64,000 nt of DNA. Origin: NCEH01 sp043195195. Its GTDB lineage: Bacteria > Pseudomonadota > Alphaproteobacteria > Rhizobiales > Xanthobacteraceae. The translations under genes and the position numbers were made by a program. The notes under the pieces are model-generated. The model made no database searches, was not told where the DNA came from, and worked only from the letters and a program-made list of their open reading frames with translations. Where the stretch lies: assembly GCF_043195195.1 (NCBI RefSeq), contig NZ_JBAFWT010000003.1, forward strand, positions 62,001 to 126,000. The letters run 5' to 3'. Shown piece by piece: positions 23,036-30,484 of this stretch (position 1 is the first letter of the stretch; each line of letters opens with the position of its first letter).

Positions 23036-24143
23036 TGTCGCCCGCAAACTCGCGCCCAAGGCGCATCCCGCATACCTTGCCGCACTGGAGGCGGGCGACA
23101 TCCAGCTCAAGACGGCTAAGATCACCACGCCGCTGCGGCTGGCGCACTTCCTGGCCCAGGTGCTGCACGAGACTGGCGGGCTGACCGTCGAGCGCGAGAG
23201 CGGCTCCTATTCGGCCGCGCGGATCGTCGAGATTTTCGGCGTCGGCGTGCATAGCGCGGGTATTACCAAGGCCGAGGCCAAGAAACTGGCCAACAATGGC
23301 CCTCTCTTGTTTGAGCGGGCCTATGGCCTGGGCTGCCCCAAGATGGCCGCCGAACTCGGGAACACCCAGCCTGGGGATGGCTGGAACCTGCGCGGCAACG
23401 GCATGAACCAGGGCACGGGCCGCGAATACCACGAGCGCGCATCCAAGCTCACGGGGGTCGATTTCATCGGACAGCCGGAGCTGGCAACGACGGCGGACCA
23501 TGCGCTCGCTTTTGCGCTCTGTGAGTGGGATGCGACGTTCATCGCCCTGAGCGACAAGAACGACATTCGAGCCGTCACGAAGAGGCTCAACGGCGGCTAC
23601 AACGGCTATGCCGAGCGCGTCGAGTGGTTCAACAAGATCTACGCGGTGCTCAAGAAGAGTGACGCCCCCGCTTGGCAGGTGGCGAAGGTCAGCCCCGACA
23701 CGCGCACCCTGCAAAAGAACCTCGTCGCGCTCGGCTACGCGATCAAGATCGACGGCCGCTATGGCCCTGCGACCACTGATGCGGTCGTGGCATTCCAGAA
23801 GGCCAACGGCATTCGCGTGGACGGCGTTGCCGGCGATGTCACCCTAGCCACGATGCAGGCGCGCCTTGGCGCATTCGCGGCCGACCCCGCTCCTGCTACG
23901 GCCCAGGCAGTGCAGGTGCCATCCCCGGTCGCGGGAGGAGCATCCACGGCGGGCGTCGGGGCTGCTGCCCAGGCGTTCATCGACAAGAGCCAGCTTCTCC
24001 AGCCCTACACGGACGTGTCCGAGTGGGTGGGCTACGCCTGCGCCGGCTTGGTCGGGATCGGCGTCTGCATCGCGCTCTACGGGGTGGTGAAAACCTACGT
24101 TATCCCCGCAATCCACAAGCCCAGTATGCCGGTGGCGGCATGA
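23019..24143 (+). CDS. Endolysin: GH19-type glycosidase, peptidoglycan-binding domain, C-terminal membrane helix
   Basis: This 374-residue lysis enzyme starts with a chitinase-like GH19 domain (about 1-215). It has HETGG (catalytic Glu51), a second acid at Glu60 in RESGSY, and the WNLRGNGMNQ and RLNGGYNGY blocks. A PG_binding_1 domain follows (about 227-283: LQKNLVALGY, IDGRYGPAT, DGVAGDVT). After an Ala/Pro linker comes a membrane segment (about 340-363, CAGLVGIGVCIALYGVV). The C-terminal anchor is unusual for a soluble endolysin and may hold it in the inner membrane until release. It cleaves the glycan strand at the end of the lytic cycle. Its stop overlaps the next gene by ATGA. Confidence 0.8.
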   Translation: MLRAIDVARKLAPKAHPAYLAALEAGDIQLKTAKITTPLRLAHFLAQVLHETGGLTVERESGSYSAARIVEIFGVGVHSAGITKAEAKKLANNGPLLFERAYGLGCPKMAAELGNTQPGDGWNLRGNGMNQGTGREYHERASKLTGVDFIGQPELATTADHALAFALCEWDATFIALSDKNDIRAVTKRLNGGYNGYAERVEWFNKIYAVLKKSDAPAWQVAKVSPDTRTLQKNLVALGYAIKIDGRYGPATTDAVVAFQKANGIRVDGVAGDVTLATMQARLGAFAADPAPATAQAVQVPSPVAGGASTAGVGAAAQAFIDKSQLLQPYTDVSEWVGYACAGLVGIGVCIALYGVVKTYVIPAIHKPSMPVAA

Positions 24144-24478
24144 GCACGCTCTGGGACTGGCTCGTTTACGGGCTCCCATGGTGGGTCCAGGCGCTGATAG
24201 CTCTCGCGCCCATCCTCGCCCTGGTCGCGGTGCTTGCCCGCATCGTGGGCCTGCGCACGGCGCTTCAGATCGGCGGCGCCCTGCTCGCCGGTCTTGCCAT
24301 CATCGCGGGCCGCCAGCAGGCCCGTCAGCAAGGCTGGAACGAACGGGGAGAGCGTGATGCTCAAGCGGGACGCGAACGCGCCGACGAGCGCGAGGACATT
24401 GCAGCGGACGTGCGCAACAGCAGCGATGCTGATCTTGATCGGCGTCTCAATCGCTGGGTGCGTGACGACAAGCGCTGA
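24140..24478 (+). CDS. Rz-like inner-membrane spanin candidate (possibly holin-like)
   Basis: This 112-residue protein has two hydrophobic segments (about 14-35 and 41-57) followed by a long charged tail rich in Arg, Asp, Glu and Gln. A classical Rz spanin has one N-terminal helix and a coiled-coil tail, so the two helices leave a holin or holin/spanin hybrid open. The next gene, a small lipoprotein, begins inside it out of frame, the hallmark of Rz/Rz1 pairs, which favours the spanin reading. The ATGA overlap with the endolysin places it in the lysis cassette. Confidence 0.55.
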   Translation: MSTLWDWLVYGLPWWVQALIALAPILALVAVLARIVGLRTALQIGGALLAGLAIIAGRQQARQQGWNERGERDAQAGRERADEREDIAADVRNSSDADLDRRLNRWVRDDKR

Positions 24479-24611
24479 CGACTGCCGGGGGCGGGAGCCG
24501 ATCTATCTGAGCCCCGCCACGGCCGCAGCCATGACGCGCGAGGAGAAGGCACGGGTGGTGGCATGGAACGAGGGCCTGGAGCGCCAGTGCGGCGCGAAGC
24601 CGGCACGGTGA
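24357..24611 (+). CDS. Rz1-like outer-membrane lipoprotein (o-spanin), nested start
   Basis: This 84-residue product has an N-terminal basic region, a hydrophobic segment (ATAAMLILIGVSIAGC) and a lipobox SIAGC with Cys35 as the lipidation site. A short polar periplasmic part with two further Cys follows. It starts in a different frame 122 bases before the end of the Rz-like gene, with GGGGAG about six bases before the ATG (GTG 24354 is an alternative). O-spanins pair with the inner-membrane spanin and fuse the two membranes after endolysin action. The tail is less Pro-rich than classical Rz1, but length, lipobox and nested position agree. Confidence 0.7.
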   Translation: MLKRDANAPTSARTLQRTCATAAMLILIGVSIAGCVTTSADDCRGREPIYLSPATAAAMTREEKARVVAWNEGLERQCGAKPAR

Positions 24612-24614
24612 CGC

Positions 24615-24908
24615 ATGGATCGCTTTGAATGCCTCGATGCCGCCCGCGTGGCCGTGACGGCGCGGCAGACCCATTACGGCACGCCCGAGCAGAACTTCAC
24701 CAACGCGGCGGCAATCTGGTCGGTGATCCTCGGCATGCCGGTCGCCGCCCATCAGGTGGCCCTTTGCCTGGACGCGGTTAAGACAGCCCGCCTGATCGCC
24801 GATCCGGCCCACGTTGATAGCTGGGTAGACAAGGCGGGATACGCCGGTTGCGGGGTCGAGGTGGCGAGCCAGCCCGCGCATCGCCTTACCGAACGTTGCG
24901 GGAGCTAA
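24615..24908 (+). CDS. DUF6378-like phage protein
   Basis: This 97-residue protein fits a small domain found in many phages. It has an Ala-rich helix with a THYGTPEQNF block, then AAIWSVILG, a helix VALCLDAVKTARL and DSWVDKAGYAGCGVEV. That order (YG-x-P, W, K-x-A-R, D-W-D-AGY) matches my recollection of the DUF6378 family, whose role is unknown. It follows the lipoprotein gene by three bases and is the last gene I can assign to the prophage. Confidence 0.6.
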   Translation: MDRFECLDAARVAVTARQTHYGTPEQNFTNAAAIWSVILGMPVAAHQVALCLDAVKTARLIADPAHVDSWVDKAGYAGCGVEVASQPAHRLTERCGS

Positions 24909-25334
24909 ATCCTCCAACGTTTGTCCAACCCATTGAAATATATGAGGATACGCACCCCCTCTTGCGGCACCATTTCCTCGTTTCAGACCGCCTCACAAGG
25001 CTTCAAATTCATTTAAATAATTCCATCTCTGGGTGACTGAGAACAATGCTGCGCTGATCCGGGATACGCAGGTGCGGCGGATGTGGGTCGGGCGCGTGTT
25101 CGTAACCCCTGATCACATGACCCAATATGCCCTGAAGGCGGTTGGGACCAGGCTTTCCTCTGACTCGCTCCTGCTGCTACCTCGTGAGAGAAATGGCGGG
25201 CGGGATATGACGGCTCGCGGCTATGATGAGGCTTGCCGTCGCGACGGAGGCTCCAGCCTGATGCGAACCGGTTGGAAACCCTTCTGAGGGATGGATGAAG
25301 GTCTCAACTTGAGACCATTGGCGAGCTAGGCCCA
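24909..25334. other. Prophage edge region without a recognised gene
   Basis: The first 120 bases are much more AT-rich than their surroundings (for example ATTTAAATAATTCC near 25012-25025), as is common at phage ends. A GTG-started frame of 84 codons (25033-25287) has no recognisable motif. No tRNA fragment or repeat of a tRNA end is visible, and the other phage end is outside the window, so the attachment site cannot be placed. The host genes resume with the LysR gene at 25335. Confidence 0.4.
25300..25316. repeat. 17-bp near-perfect palindrome
   Basis: GGTCTCAA-C-TTGAGACC is an eight-bp inverted repeat with a single central base, 19 bp beyond the 3' end of the LysR gene and close to the presumed prophage edge. 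There is no T-run on either strand, so it is not a normal terminator. It could be a protein-binding site or a relic of recombination. Confidence 0.4.
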
Positions 25335-26267
25335 TCAGCCGTCCATCGAGCACGGCTCCCAGGCTGGGGGGCTTCCGATCGATTTCCGCAGTGCCTCGGT
25401 GAAGGCCCTCACCTTCGCGCTCGGCTGAGGCAGGGCGCGCAGGAGGTAGATGCCCGCGGGCGCCGCGTTCCACGCCTCGTCACCGAGTCGCAATCGGACC
25501 AGCCTCCCGGCCCTCACATCCGATCCGACGACCCAACTCGACAGAAACGCAACTCCCAGGCCCGCCTCGGCCGCCGCACGCAGGGCCTCGAAATCATCTG
25601 AACGAAAGGTCACCGTGCCTTTCCCGGCATGGCCGGCCGGGCAGCCGAGCACATCGCGCCAGCCGAGGAGATCCGCGCCATGAAGCTTGTCGAGCAGACG
25701 ATGCGATGACAGGTCGGCTACGCTATTTGGCGCGCGCTCTCTCGCCAGATAGGCCGGGCTCGCCACTAGCAACCGCGTAAGGGGCGCCAGCTTTGTCGCG
25801 ATCAGCGTGCTGTCGGTAAGGGCGCCCATGCGGATGACGACGTCGAGACGTTCAACAACCGGATCGGCCAGCCGCTCCGTCAAGTCGAGCTCGATGTGCA
25901 GGGCCGGATGCTCGGCCTGCAACGCTGCGACGACCGGCAGGACATAGCGCTTGCCGAAAGTCGGGAAGCAGGCGATCCGCAGCGCGCCCGAGACGGAACC
26001 GTCGAAGGCGGCTACCTCGGCATGGGTATCGGCGAGTTCGTCGAGATGCCGCAAGGCCCGCTCATGCAGCCGCTGGCCGGCATCGGTGAGCGTGAGCGCG
26101 CGCGTCGAGCGGATGAGCAGGGCAACGCCCAGATCCTCCTCCAGCGCGTCGATCTGGCGCACGATCGCCGAGGGCGTCACCGCGCGCCGGCGGGCGGCCC
26201 CGGAAAAGCTCCCTGCCCGGACGACATCGACGAAAGTGGCGAGGAATTCGGCGAAATGAGGTCTCAT
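25335..26267 (-). CDS. LysR-family transcriptional regulator (divergent from SRPBCC gene)
   Basis: This 310-residue regulator has a winged helix-turn-helix at 1-60 (SFSGAARRRAVTPSAIVRQIDALEEDLG) and a type-2 periplasmic-binding-like effector domain. The start at 26267 (MRPHFAEF) is chosen because the family begins just before the first helix; the upstream extension of 37 residues has no family character. It faces the SRPBCC gene across 301 bp, which suggests that it controls that gene and the now-broken oxidoreductase behind it. The effector cannot be read from sequence. Confidence 0.8.
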   Translation of the reverse strand: MRPHFAEFLATFVDVVRAGSFSGAARRRAVTPSAIVRQIDALEEDLGVALLIRSTRALTLTDAGQRLHERALRHLDELADTHAEVAAFDGSVSGALRIACFPTFGKRYVLPVVAALQAEHPALHIELDLTERLADPVVERLDVVIRMGALTDSTLIATKLAPLTRLLVASPAYLARERAPNSVADLSSHRLLDKLHGADLLGWRDVLGCPAGHAGKGTVTFRSDDFEALRAAAEAGLGVAFLSSWVVGSDVRAGRLVRLRLGDEAWNAAPAGIYLLRALPQPSAKVRAFTEALRKSIGSPPAWEPCSMDG

Positions 26268-26473
26268 CTTTGCGATCCAGGCAAAGCCGTTTGCAGGAGG
26301 CTCCGGCTTATCGCCGATCCCGGACACTCGCATATTCGCGGCGTTCGCACAGCGGCGGCACCTCGTCGACGGACACATTCGCCGGGGGTGGAGCGAGCCA
26401 ACGTTCCATCTGGCAAGCGACGGCGGCGATCACGGAAATCTCGATATACGACCAACCCGGACGCTTCGCATAA

Positions 26474-26505
26474 CCCAATTCACCGTCGCTCTTCGACGGA
26501 TTGGG
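26474..26505. promoter_or_regulatory. Long bulged stem-loop in the LysR-SRPBCC intergenic region
   Basis: CCCAAT...ATTGGG (26474-26479/26500-26505) encloses CCGTCG-CTCTT-CGACGG (26483-26499) with a three-base bulge, giving 12 base pairs. It lies 63 bases before the SRPBCC start. No T-run follows. It may be a leader hairpin or an operator. The rest of this 301-bp gap shows no open gene and no clear promoter. Confidence 0.4.
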
Positions 26506-26568
26506 GCTTGGTCTCTATGAAGGAGGCCACTGTCGTCTAATAGAAACGTTTATTGATAAGGCAATGCC

Positions 26569-27117
26569 ATGAACATCCTCACCGACAAGATCCTTTCGCA
26601 GTCCGCCTATACCGCAGAAATCGACGTACCGCTGGATAAGGTCAACATCGCCGAGTGGTTGTTCAACCTACCGGAGGCGGAATATCTGCGCTGCTGCCCG
26701 CCCGACCATATCGGTTCCGGCGTCACGACGACGGATGACGGCCGCCGCATGGTCATCAATGTCGAGATGATCGGCACCGGGCTGGTCATCCAGCACTACG
26801 TCGCGGAAGAAGCCACCGCCAGCTATTGCCGGATGAACTCGATCTCCGACGTGTTTACGCCCGTGGGACGCACGCAGGTTAACGTGATCTGGGAGCTGAT
26901 CGCCGAGGCCATCGAAGGCGGGCGCACCCGCTACACCAACCGCGTCACCTCGCACCCAACAGACGTGTTCATGGACTTCGTCGCCGCGCACGGCCAGACC
27001 TTCGAGCAGGCTGCCGTGGCCCGGCAGGAAGCGGGTGGTGACCATAACCGCCGCGAGACGCCGCTCTTCGCGGCCAGCATCGCCCGCCGGGCGATGGCCA
27101 AGGCCGACGCGAAATGA
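26569..27117 (+). CDS. SRPBCC/START-like fold protein
   Basis: This 182-residue protein shows the helix-grip pattern of the SRPBCC superfamily. An N-terminal strand (TAEIDVPLDKVNIAEWLF) leads to a long run of strands (MVINVEMIGTGLVIQHYVAEEA, TQVNVIWELIAEAIEGGRTRYTNRVTSHP) and a long C-terminal helix. Such proteins bind lipid-like or aromatic ligands, or act as cyclases or aromatases. AAGG precedes the ATG by five bases. Its stop overlaps (ATGA) the start of a broken quinone oxidoreductase, so the two once formed an operon under the divergent LysR. Confidence 0.65.
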   Translation: MNILTDKILSQSAYTAEIDVPLDKVNIAEWLFNLPEAEYLRCCPPDHIGSGVTTTDDGRRMVINVEMIGTGLVIQHYVAEEATASYCRMNSISDVFTPVGRTQVNVIWELIAEAIEGGRTRYTNRVTSHPTDVFMDFVAAHGQTFEQAAVARQEAGGDHNRRETPLFAASIARRAMAKADAK

Positions 27118-27456
27118 AGGCGATCATGTTCGATGACTTCAGCAAGGCGGACGTCCTCCGCTTTGCTGAGGTGCGATGCCGGAACCCCGTCCAGGAGACC
27201 TGCTGATGAAGGTGCGCGCGGCTGGCGTCAATCGTGCCGATCTGCTGCAGCGTCAGGGCTATTACGGCCACCAGAGCTATGGCGAGAGCGACCTACTCGG
27301 GCTGGAGGTGGCCGGGAAGGTGGTTGCGGTCGGCAGCAATGTCGGCTGAAGCCCCTGGTCGGCAATGTCTTTCCGCTCGCGCAGGCCGCCGAGGCGCATC
27401 GCATCATGGAAGCCGGCGGCGGGTTCGGGAAGATCGTGTTGAACGTGGCCGTGTGA
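27114..27456 (+). pseudogene. Broken NAD(P)H:quinone oxidoreductase (MDR family) remnant
   Basis: Three pieces of one MDR-type quinone oxidoreductase lie in three frames. The start MKAIMFDDFSKADVLRFAEV (27114 on) overlaps the SRPBCC stop. The piece PEPRPGDLLMKVRAAGVNRADL...GLEVAGKVVAVGSNVG (27179-27349) is in another frame. The C-terminal end KPLVGNVFPLAQAAEAHRIM...GKIVLNVAV (to 27456) is in the third. One frameshift near 27170 and loss of roughly 200 internal codons (the whole Rossmann domain) near 27349 explain the pattern. The product cannot bind NADPH. The family order is known; the history is inferred. Confidence 0.75.
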
Positions 27457-27591
27457 GGTCTCTGCCGCTGGGGCTTCGCCCGAGCCCTGGGCAAAGATTG
27501 AAAATCTTAGCGTTGCTGTCGACCCCGTAAATTCCGGCATCCGGATCGTTGGCCAGACCGTTAAGTGGCCGCTCTCGGCATTCAGCCGACC

Positions 27592-27607
27592 GTCCGCAAT
27601 TGGCGCA
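27592..27607. repeat. 16-bp direct repeat, copy 1
   Basis: GTCCGCAATTGGCGCA here is identical to 29456-29471. The two copies flank the AraC-SDR gene pair (1.86 kb apart), and this one is just outside the 3' end of the AraC gene. A copy with one mismatch over 14 bases lies at 35557-35570. Confidence 0.6.
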
Positions 27608-27614
27608 GCAGAGA

Positions 27615-28523
27615 CTATGGTGACCAAGCTGCGTCTCGTGCAAATTGTCCCGGCGGACAGCCGAGCCGCTTGCGAAATGCCGTACTGAAGGCACTGGCAG
27701 ACTCATAGCCGATTTCAGCCGCGATCCGATCAAGTGTCTTAGTCCCGCGTGCAAGGGCCGTCTTGGCAATCGCCATGCGCCATCGCGTCAGGTACTCGAT
27801 CGGGGCGCATCCCAACAACTCGCTGAACCGTGCCGAAAAGCTAGAGCGGGACATACCCGCGATGCCGGCCAGACGCGTGACGGTCCAGTTCGCACGCACA
27901 TCGCCGTGCATGGCCTGGAGCGCACGTGCGATTGCAGGATCGCCCAAGCCGCGTAGCAGGCCTTCGGACATGGCCGCTGCGCCGCTCCCGCGCCAGCGGA
28001 GCGTCTCGACCAGCAGGGCCTCCAGTAGCCGTTCAATGATCAATTCCCGTCCCGGATAATCGGTGGCGCATTCTTCGGAAAGAAGATCGATGAAGCGACC
28101 AAAGCGTGTCGCCCTGCCTTCGGAAGCCGGGATGTGGATGAGATCAGGCAGCAGCTTGAGCAGCAGGGAGGCATTCACTTTGTCGAATGTGAAGCTGCCA
28201 CCCAGCGCGGCGAAGTCGGCGTCACCATCCTGCTCACCGTGGCGGACAGCTTCATTCCTTGGTTGTACGGGCACGCAGGCGACCCCGGGCTGGCTGCTCA
28301 GGGCAAACGCGGGCGTAGTGGGAAGGAGAATGAAGTCGCCTTTGGCAATCTGGATGGGCGTTTTGCCTTCAAAGGTCAGCCATGCCTCTCCCGCCAACAC
28401 GATGGTGAATCCCGGAGCATCATGGGCCTCGTACCGTACCCCCCATTGGCCGCGCCCGGAAATCGGTTTCGATACGGCGGCCTTGGGTCGGAGCAGGCAG
28501 ATGGTATCGCTCAAAGGATCCAT
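27615..28523 (-). CDS. AraC-family transcriptional regulator (cupin_6 type)
   Basis: This 302-residue protein has an N-terminal cupin-like sensor (from MDPLSDTICLLRP through APGFTIVLAGEAWLTFEGK) and two C-terminal helix-turn-helix motifs (TVTRLAGIAGMSRSSFSARFSELLG and LDRIAAEIGYESASAFSTAFRKRLG). The start at 28523 gives the usual MDPLSD beginning of this subfamily; an ATG at 28538 is possible but has no ribosome site. It is divergent from an SDR gene across an AT-rich 95-bp gap. Relatives commonly control an adjacent single oxidoreductase. Confidence 0.8.
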   Translation of the reverse strand: MDPLSDTICLLRPKAAVSKPISGRGQWGVRYEAHDAPGFTIVLAGEAWLTFEGKTPIQIAKGDFILLPTTPAFALSSQPGVACVPVQPRNEAVRHGEQDGDADFAALGGSFTFDKVNASLLLKLLPDLIHIPASEGRATRFGRFIDLLSEECATDYPGRELIIERLLEALLVETLRWRGSGAAAMSEGLLRGLGDPAIARALQAMHGDVRANWTVTRLAGIAGMSRSSFSARFSELLGCAPIEYLTRWRMAIAKTALARGTKTLDRIAAEIGYESASAFSTAFRKRLGCPPGQFARDAAWSP

Positions 28524-28618
28524 TTCTGGACGATCCATAAATATTTTTAGATTTTTAATTATGTATCGTCTCTTCGGTCTCGTCCATCTTCCTTTCATCG
28601 AACGTAAGGAGACAGACC

Positions 28619-29368
28619 GTGAGCAAGACGATCCTCATCACCGGCACCTCTTCGGGCTATGGCAAGGCGACGGCGGAGCACTTCCTACGATGTGGGTGGA
28701 ATGTCATTGCCTCAATGCGGCGCCCGGATCCCGATATTTTCGAGGCCCCGACCGACCGCCTGCGCGTGATGCCGCTGGACGTCACCTGTGAGCAGAGCAT
28801 CGCTGCTCTGATCGATGCGGCTGGCCCCATCGACGTTCTGGTCAACAATGCGGGGGTTGGCGGTGTCGGCGCCTTTGAAGCAATGCCGATGTCACTCATT
28901 CGCCAACTCGTCGAGACGAATGCGATCGGCGTCATGGCTATGTGTCAGGCGATCATCCCGCAGATGCGGCAGCGTCGGTCAGGTATGATCGTCAACGTGA
29001 CATCGAGCGTCACGCTTGGCGAATTCCCCCTCGCCGCCGTCTATACGGCGTCCAAACAGGCGGCCGAAGGCTTCAGCGCTTCTCTCGCGCATGAGCTTGG
29101 CTATTTCGGCGTCGGCGTGAAGCTCGTTGAGCCGGGCTATGCCCCAACAACGCGGTTTGGTGCGAACGCTATTATCCCGGTTCAGGACCTGCTGCCGGGT
29201 GAGTATGCCGAGTTCGCCCGGCCGATCCTCGCAACCTTCGCAAAGCCGGCGCTGACGACGCGCGAAAGAGATGTCGCGGAGGCCATTTGGGCCGCCGTCC
29301 ACGATAAGACAGGACAACTCAGATTCCCGGCAGGCGCGGATGCCATCGCGCTTGCCGAAGCCCGCTGA
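28619..29368 (+). CDS. Short-chain dehydrogenase/reductase
   Basis: This 249-residue classical SDR has the cofactor motif TGTSSGYG near the N-terminus, NNAG (VLVNNAGVGG), the catalytic Ser in NVTSSV and YTASK for the Tyr/Lys pair. The GTG start is preceded by AAGGAG at eight bases. The C-terminal substrate loop gives no clue to the substrate. The gene faces the AraC regulator that presumably controls it. Both lie between perfect 16-bp direct repeats, so the pair may have arrived as a unit. Confidence 0.8.
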   Translation: MSKTILITGTSSGYGKATAEHFLRCGWNVIASMRRPDPDIFEAPTDRLRVMPLDVTCEQSIAALIDAAGPIDVLVNNAGVGGVGAFEAMPMSLIRQLVETNAIGVMAMCQAIIPQMRQRRSGMIVNVTSSVTLGEFPLAAVYTASKQAAEGFSASLAHELGYFGVGVKLVEPGYAPTTRFGANAIIPVQDLLPGEYAEFARPILATFAKPALTTRERDVAEAIWAAVHDKTGQLRFPAGADAIALAEAR

Positions 29369-29391
29369 CAGGTCGCTTCACTGATTCTAAT

Positions 29392-29412
29392 GGGCGCTCC
29401 GAAAGAGCGTCC
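29392..29412. other. Hairpin between convergent SDR and LysR genes
   Basis: GGGCGCTC-CGAAA-GAGCGTCC forms an eight-bp stem with one G-U pair and a five-base loop, 23 bases after the SDR stop. It lies between two convergent genes, where a bidirectional terminator is expected, but no T-run follows on either strand. Confidence 0.35.
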
Positions 29413-29455
29413 TAAAGTGGGGTTGTCAGAGTCTGATTTGCGGCGGCCGGAGCAT

Positions 29456-29471
29456 GTCCGCAATTGGCGCA
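29456..29471. repeat. 16-bp direct repeat, copy 2
   Basis: GTCCGCAATTGGCGCA is identical to 27592-27607 and lies between the SDR stop and the LysR 3' end. It closes the segment that carries the AraC and SDR genes. Confidence 0.6.
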
Positions 29472-29493
29472 TCGCGGTACATCGCGAATAACC

Positions 29494-30372
29494 CTATTGG
29501 GCTAGGATGCTCTCCACATAATCCGCAAACGCGCGCGCCTTGGCGCTAGCGAGGCGCCCTGTCGGGAACACGGCCCACAGATCGACCGGCGGAAGCTCCC
29601 AGTCTTCCAGCACGCGCCGCACCGCGCCGCTCTCAAGCTCGGGGGCGAACATCCAGTCGGAATTGACCGTCAGCCCCATGTCGGCGAGCACGGCGGCGCG
29701 GATGCCTTCCGCCGCGCTCAGGCGCACGCGTCCGCGCACCGCGACGGACGCCTCCGTGCCCTGCCGGCAAAAGGTCCAGCTGGCGCCGAGCTGGCTGTAG
29801 ACGATCGCCTCGTGGGTCGCGAGATCGGCCGGCACAAGGGGCGTGCCGGCGCGTGCGAGATAGGCGGGCGTGGCCAGCACCGAGCGCCGGCCGCTGGCGA
29901 TCCGGCGGGCGATGGCGGCGGAATCGGTCAATTCCCCCATCCGCAGGGACAGATCGACGCCCTCTGAGACGAGATCGATGACGCGGTCATCGAGCAGCAC
30001 GTCGATCTCGATGTCGGGATGGCGGGCGAGGAATTGCGGGAGGCGTGGAACGATGAGCAGGCGCGCGAAGGTGGTCGCCGCCGAAACGCGCAGGCGTCCC
30101 GACAGGCCCGCGCCGGCGCCCCGCGCTTCCAGCTCGGCTTCCTCCGCCTCCCGGATCGCCGCGCGCGCCCGTTCATAGAAGCGCACGCCCGCATCGGTCG
30201 GCGCGAGGCTGTGCGTCGAGCGCACGAGCAGGCGCACCTGAAGGCGCTCCTCCAGTTGGGCGATCGTCTTGGAGATGGCGGGCTGGCCGACGCCGATCCG
30301 TCGTGCGGCAGCGGAGAACGATCCCGCCTCCACCACCGTCACGAAGGCCTGCATGGCCTGGAAGCGATCCAT
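29494..30372 (-). CDS. LysR-family transcriptional regulator (divergent from GST operon)
   Basis: The protein has 292 residues, with a helix-turn-helix at about 1-60 (SFSAAARRIGVGQPAISKTIAQLEERL) and an effector domain. The start at 30372 (MDRFQAMQ) is chosen over 30378 because AGGAGG lies seven bases before it, whereas it touches the other ATG. Its start region lies inside a nine-bp inverted repeat (30374-30394), so autoregulation is likely. It is divergent from GST, crotonase, peroxiredoxin and SDR genes, its probable targets. Confidence 0.82.
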   Translation of the reverse strand: MDRFQAMQAFVTVVEAGSFSAAARRIGVGQPAISKTIAQLEERLQVRLLVRSTHSLAPTDAGVRFYERARAAIREAEEAELEARGAGAGLSGRLRVSAATTFARLLIVPRLPQFLARHPDIEIDVLLDDRVIDLVSEGVDLSLRMGELTDSAAIARRIASGRRSVLATPAYLARAGTPLVPADLATHEAIVYSQLGASWTFCRQGTEASVAVRGRVRLSAAEGIRAAVLADMGLTVNSDWMFAPELESGAVRRVLEDWELPPVDLWAVFPTGRLASAKARAFADYVESILAQ

Positions 30373-30373
30373 G

Positions 30374-30394
30374 CTCATTCCTCCTAGGAATGAG
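30374..30394. promoter_or_regulatory. Putative LysR operator overlapping its own ribosome site
   Basis: CTCATTCCT-CCT-AGGAATGAG is a perfect nine-bp inverted repeat with a three-base centre. It contains a T-N11-A LysR-type box (T30378/A30390) and covers the regulator's ribosome binding site. A third half-site AGGAATGAG lies at 30429-30437, 43 bp away, in the same intergenic region toward the GST gene. Confidence 0.55.
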
Positions 30395-30484
30395 AATTAT
30401 CGCCTCAACCCGCCTGCCGCAACATCTCAGGAATGAGCATAACAGGCTCACGAACACGCCGAGACGCGGTTCGCGGAGCTGAAC

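Noticed and set aside
25033..25287. GTG-started 84-codon frame after the prophage
   Set aside because: No recognisable motif, neighbour overlap or good ribosome site; mentioned only as part of the edge region.
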